From Microlunatus antarcticus (GTDB taxonomy: Bacteria > Actinomycetota > Actinomycetes > Propionibacteriales > Propionibacteriaceae), in contig NZ_JACHZG010000001.1 in the NCBI RefSeq assembly GCF_014193425.1, forward strand, positions 3,596,001-3,660,000: a DNA stretch of 64,000 nt, written 5' to 3'. A model generated the notes under the pieces. That model did no database searches and was not told the DNA's origin. It worked only from the letters and a program-made list of their open reading frames with translations. The position numbers were made by a program, and so were the translations under genes. Shown here in pieces: positions 61,936-64,000 of this stretch. Position 1 is the stretch's first letter. Every line of letters starts with the position of its first letter.

Positions 61936-63095
61936 CGCTCCTCCTCCCGTACGGGGCTGCTGAAGCCGGGGGCGTCGACGAGGCCGGCGAGCACCGCCCC
62001 GACCTCGACGTCCGCGGCGTCCTCCTGCTCGATCGTCGCCTCGGCCTTGGTCAGGTCCTCCCCGTCGGCGACCGGGAAGTGGCAGGCCGTCACGTGGCTC
62101 GCCGCGTCGGCGAACTTGGTCTCGAGCGCCGGGTCCTGCGCCACGCACAGCTCCTGCGCCTTCGGGCACCGGGTGTGGAAGTGGCAGCCCGACGGCGGGT
62201 TGATCGGGGACGGGACGTCGCCGATGAGCACGATCCGCTCGCGCTTCGACGCCGCGTTCGGGTCGGCGACCGGGACGGCGGAGAGCAGCGCGTTGCTGTA
62301 CGGGTGCCTCGGGTGGCCGTAGAGGTCGTCGACGTCGGCGAGCTCGGCGATCTTGCCGAGGTACATGACGGCGACGCGGTCGCTGACGTGCTGCACGACC
62401 GAGAGGTCGTGGGCGATGAAGAGGTAGGTCAGGCCCAGCTCGGCCTGCAGGTCGGCCAGCAGGTTGATGATCTGCGCCTGGATCGACACGTCGAGGGCGG
62501 AGACCGGCTCGTCGCAGACGATGAGCTTGGGCTGCAGGGCCAGGGCCCGGGCGACGCCGATGCGCTGCCGCTGGCCGCCGGAGAACTCGTTCGGGAAGCG
62601 GTTGTAGTGCTCGGGGTTGAGGCCCACGAGCTCCATCAGCTCCTGCACGCGCTTCTTGCGGGCTGCGCCGTCGAGCGTGCCGTGGATGACGAACGGGTCG
62701 GAGATGATCGAGCCGACGCGGCGGCGCGGGTTGAGGGAGCCGTACGGGTCCTGGAAGATCATCTGGACCTCGCGGCGCACCTCGCGCAGCTGGTTGCCCT
62801 CGAGCTTGCTGATGTCGCGGCCGTTGAAGTTCACGGTGCCGTCGGTGATCGAGTAGAGCCGGGTGATGCAGCGGGCCAGGGTGGACTTGCCACAGCCCGT
62901 CTCCCCCACCAGCCCCAGCGTCTCGCCCTTGCGCAGCTCGAAGCTGACGCCGTCGACCGCGTGCACGGCCTCCTTGCTGCCGCCGAAGAGCTTGTTCGAC
63001 GCGACCGGGAACTCCTTGACCACGTTCTCGACGCGGAGCAGGACGTCGGACGAGCCACCGGTGGTGCGGTCCGGCGCCGCCGCCACGGTGCTCAC
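61932..63095 (-). CDS. Oligopeptide ABC transporter ATP-binding protein (DppF/OppF-like)
   Basis: 387 aa. Walker A GETGCGKST, Q-loop IFQDPYGSLNPRRRV, signature FSGGQRQRIGVARAL, Walker B LIVCDEPVSALDV and H-loop IAHDLS are intact. The C-terminal oligopeptide domain has CHFHTRCPKA with further Cys (ELCVAQ, TACHFP) that can bind an Fe-S cluster in some relatives. GTG at 63095 overlaps the next ATPase stop (63092). Confidence 0.94.
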   Translation of the reverse strand: MSTVAAAPDRTTGGSSDVLLRVENVVKEFPVASNKLFGGSKEAVHAVDGVSFELRKGETLGLVGETGCGKSTLARCITRLYSITDGTVNFNGRDISKLEGNQLREVRREVQMIFQDPYGSLNPRRRVGSIISDPFVIHGTLDGAARKKRVQELMELVGLNPEHYNRFPNEFSGGQRQRIGVARALALQPKLIVCDEPVSALDVSIQAQIINLLADLQAELGLTYLFIAHDLSVVQHVSDRVAVMYLGKIAELADVDDLYGHPRHPYSNALLSAVPVADPNAASKRERIVLIGDVPSPINPPSGCHFHTRCPKAQELCVAQDPALETKFADAASHVTACHFPVADGEDLTKAEATIEQEDAADVEVGAVLAGLVDAPGFSSPVREEER

Positions 63096-64000
63096 GCGGT
63101 CACCCCCGCGAGGTTCCGGGCGACGTCCTCGCTGATCTCGGTCTGCTCGGCGAGCACCGCCTGGACCCGCTCGCGCTCGGCCTGGCGCTCCGACTCGTCG
63201 GAGGAGAGCCAGCAGGCGGAGAGGTGGTCGGGCCGGCCGTGCACGCTCGCCAGCGGCGGCGTCTCGGTGCGGCACCGGTCGAAGGCGTACGGGCAGCGCG
63301 GGTTGAAGGGGCAGCCGGTCGGCAGCTGGATCAGGCTCGGCGGGGTGCCGTGGATCGGCAGCAGCCGCTTGTGCCGGTCGTCACCCGGGTGCGGGATCGA
63401 GGCCAGCAGGCCCTCGGTGTACGGGTGGTGGTTGTGGTAGAAGAGCTCGCGCCGCTCGGCCTTCTCCATCGCCGTGCCCGCATACATCACGACCACGTCG
63501 TCCGCGACGTCGGCGATCACGCCCATGTCGTGGGTGATCATGACGATCGCCGTGCCGAACTCGGCCTGCAGGCGGCCCATGACCTCGAGCACCTGGGCCT
63601 GCACGGTGACGTCGAGCGCCGTGGTGGGCTCGTCGGCGATGAGCAGGATCGGGTTGAGGGCCATCGCCATCGCGATCATCGCGCGCTGGCGCATGCCGCC
63701 GGAGAACTGGTGCGGGTACTCGTCGACGCGGGCCTCCGGCTTGGGGATGCCCACCAGCCGGAGGAGGTCGATGGCGCGATTCTTGGCCGCGGCCTTCGAC
63801 ACGTTCGTGTGCGCCTGGACCATCTCGACGATCTGCCAGCCGACCTTGTAGTACGGGTGGAGGCTCGACAGCGGGTCCTGGAAGATCATCCCGACCTTCG
63901 CCCCGCGCACCGCCCGCAGGTCGCGGTCGTTCATGGTCAGCAGGTCACGGCCCTCGAAGCGGGCCTCGCCGCTCACCCGGGCCCCGGCGGTGAGGCCCAT
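63092..64000 (-). CDS. Oligopeptide ABC transporter ATP-binding protein (DppD/OppD-like), partial
   Basis: The frame is open to the window edge, so the 5' part with Walker A is missing; 302 C-terminal residues are visible. Q-loop IFQDPLSSLHPYYKVG, signature FSGGMRQRAMIAMAM, Walker B LLIADEPTTALDV and H-loop ITHDMG are present, as is the C-terminal CPFNPRCPYAFDRC motif. The apparent ATG at 64000 is internal. The four peptide genes read as one operon toward the left. Confidence 0.94.
   Translation of the reverse strand: MGLTAGARVSGEARFEGRDLLTMNDRDLRAVRGAKVGMIFQDPLSSLHPYYKVGWQIVEMVQAHTNVSKAAAKNRAIDLLRLVGIPKPEARVDEYPHQFSGGMRQRAMIAMAMALNPILLIADEPTTALDVTVQAQVLEVMGRLQAEFGTAIVMITHDMGVIADVADDVVVMYAGTAMEKAERRELFYHNHHPYTEGLLASIPHPGDDRHKRLLPIHGTPPSLIQLPTGCPFNPRCPYAFDRCRTETPPLASVHGRPDHLSACWLSSDESERQAERERVQAVLAEQTEISEDVARNLAGVTA

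Noticed and set aside
1-64000. tRNA, tmRNA or rRNA genes
   Set aside because: I saw no cloverleaf, GTTCRANNC arm in context or rRNA signature; only rnpB is supported as an RNA gene.

Overview
The window is a high-GC (about 72%) chromosomal segment of an actinomycete. The evidence is strong G/C bias at third codon positions, many GTG starts, mshB (mycothiol synthesis), a GlnA2-type glutamine synthetase, an actinobacterial class A RNase P RNA and the gene order sigE - anti-sigma - htrA - tatB. Gene content and order resemble the mshB-fdxC-dapC ... dapD-dapE-tagA-glgA-glgC ... sigE-rseA-htrA-tatB-mrp-corA region of Mycobacterium, but the gaps and insertions differ. Propionibacteriales (Nocardioidaceae or Propionibacteriaceae type) is my best guess, as inference only.

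Layout. 1-7.4 kb: end of a sterol-carrier-like protein, glnA2, nadE, a DUF2510 membrane protein, a transglutaminase-like protein, YtxH and SRPBCC proteins. 7.5-11.4 kb: a complete sulfate ABC importer (binding lipoprotein, CysT, CysW, CysA). 11.5-16.1 kb: an ECF-like sigma factor with a coupled membrane protein, a DUF2332 protein, map and an alpha/beta hydrolase. 16.2-16.7 kb: rnpB. 16.66-20.18 kb: a small foreign island bounded by a 28-bp direct repeat of the rnpB 3' end. It carries a Zn-ribbon/HTH protein, an HNH-like nuclease, a frameshifted lipoprotein, a small ORF and a HEPN protein with an Ig-like domain. 20.2-34.9 kb: housekeeping genes (SGNH hydrolase, aroQ, Fpg/Nei glycosylase, RNase II-like enzyme, Zn-ribbon coiled coil, phosphatase, aminopeptidase P, CorA, general stress protein, PBP4, VOC, MgtE-like, DUF1003, Mrp). 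35-41 kb: envelope-stress cluster tatB-htrA-rseA/B-sigE, then dapA, a biotinyl/lipoyl carrier and an O-methyltransferase. 41.3-49.5 kb: DUF1540, glgC/glgA, DUF3117, tag, SRPBCC, a DivIVA-like protein, LOG, dapE and dapD. 49.5-56.1 kb: a lysozyme-like membrane protein and three tandem paralogous secreted propeller-like proteins. 56.2-59.8 kb: dapC, fdxA, a GNAT enzyme and mshB. 59.9-64 kb: a dipeptide/oligopeptide ABC transporter, cut by the window edge.

How they work together. dapA, dapC, dapD and dapE supply most of the succinylase route to diaminopimelate and lysine. SigE with its anti-sigma factor, HtrA and TatB form an envelope-stress module, and a sigE-type promoter lies upstream of sigE. 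glgC and glgA are divergent and start glycogen or maltosyl-glucan synthesis. Intergenic regions hold at least three families of dispersed palindromic repeats, mostly at gene 3' ends. The features most worth following up are the rnpB-integrated island and the triplicated propeller family.
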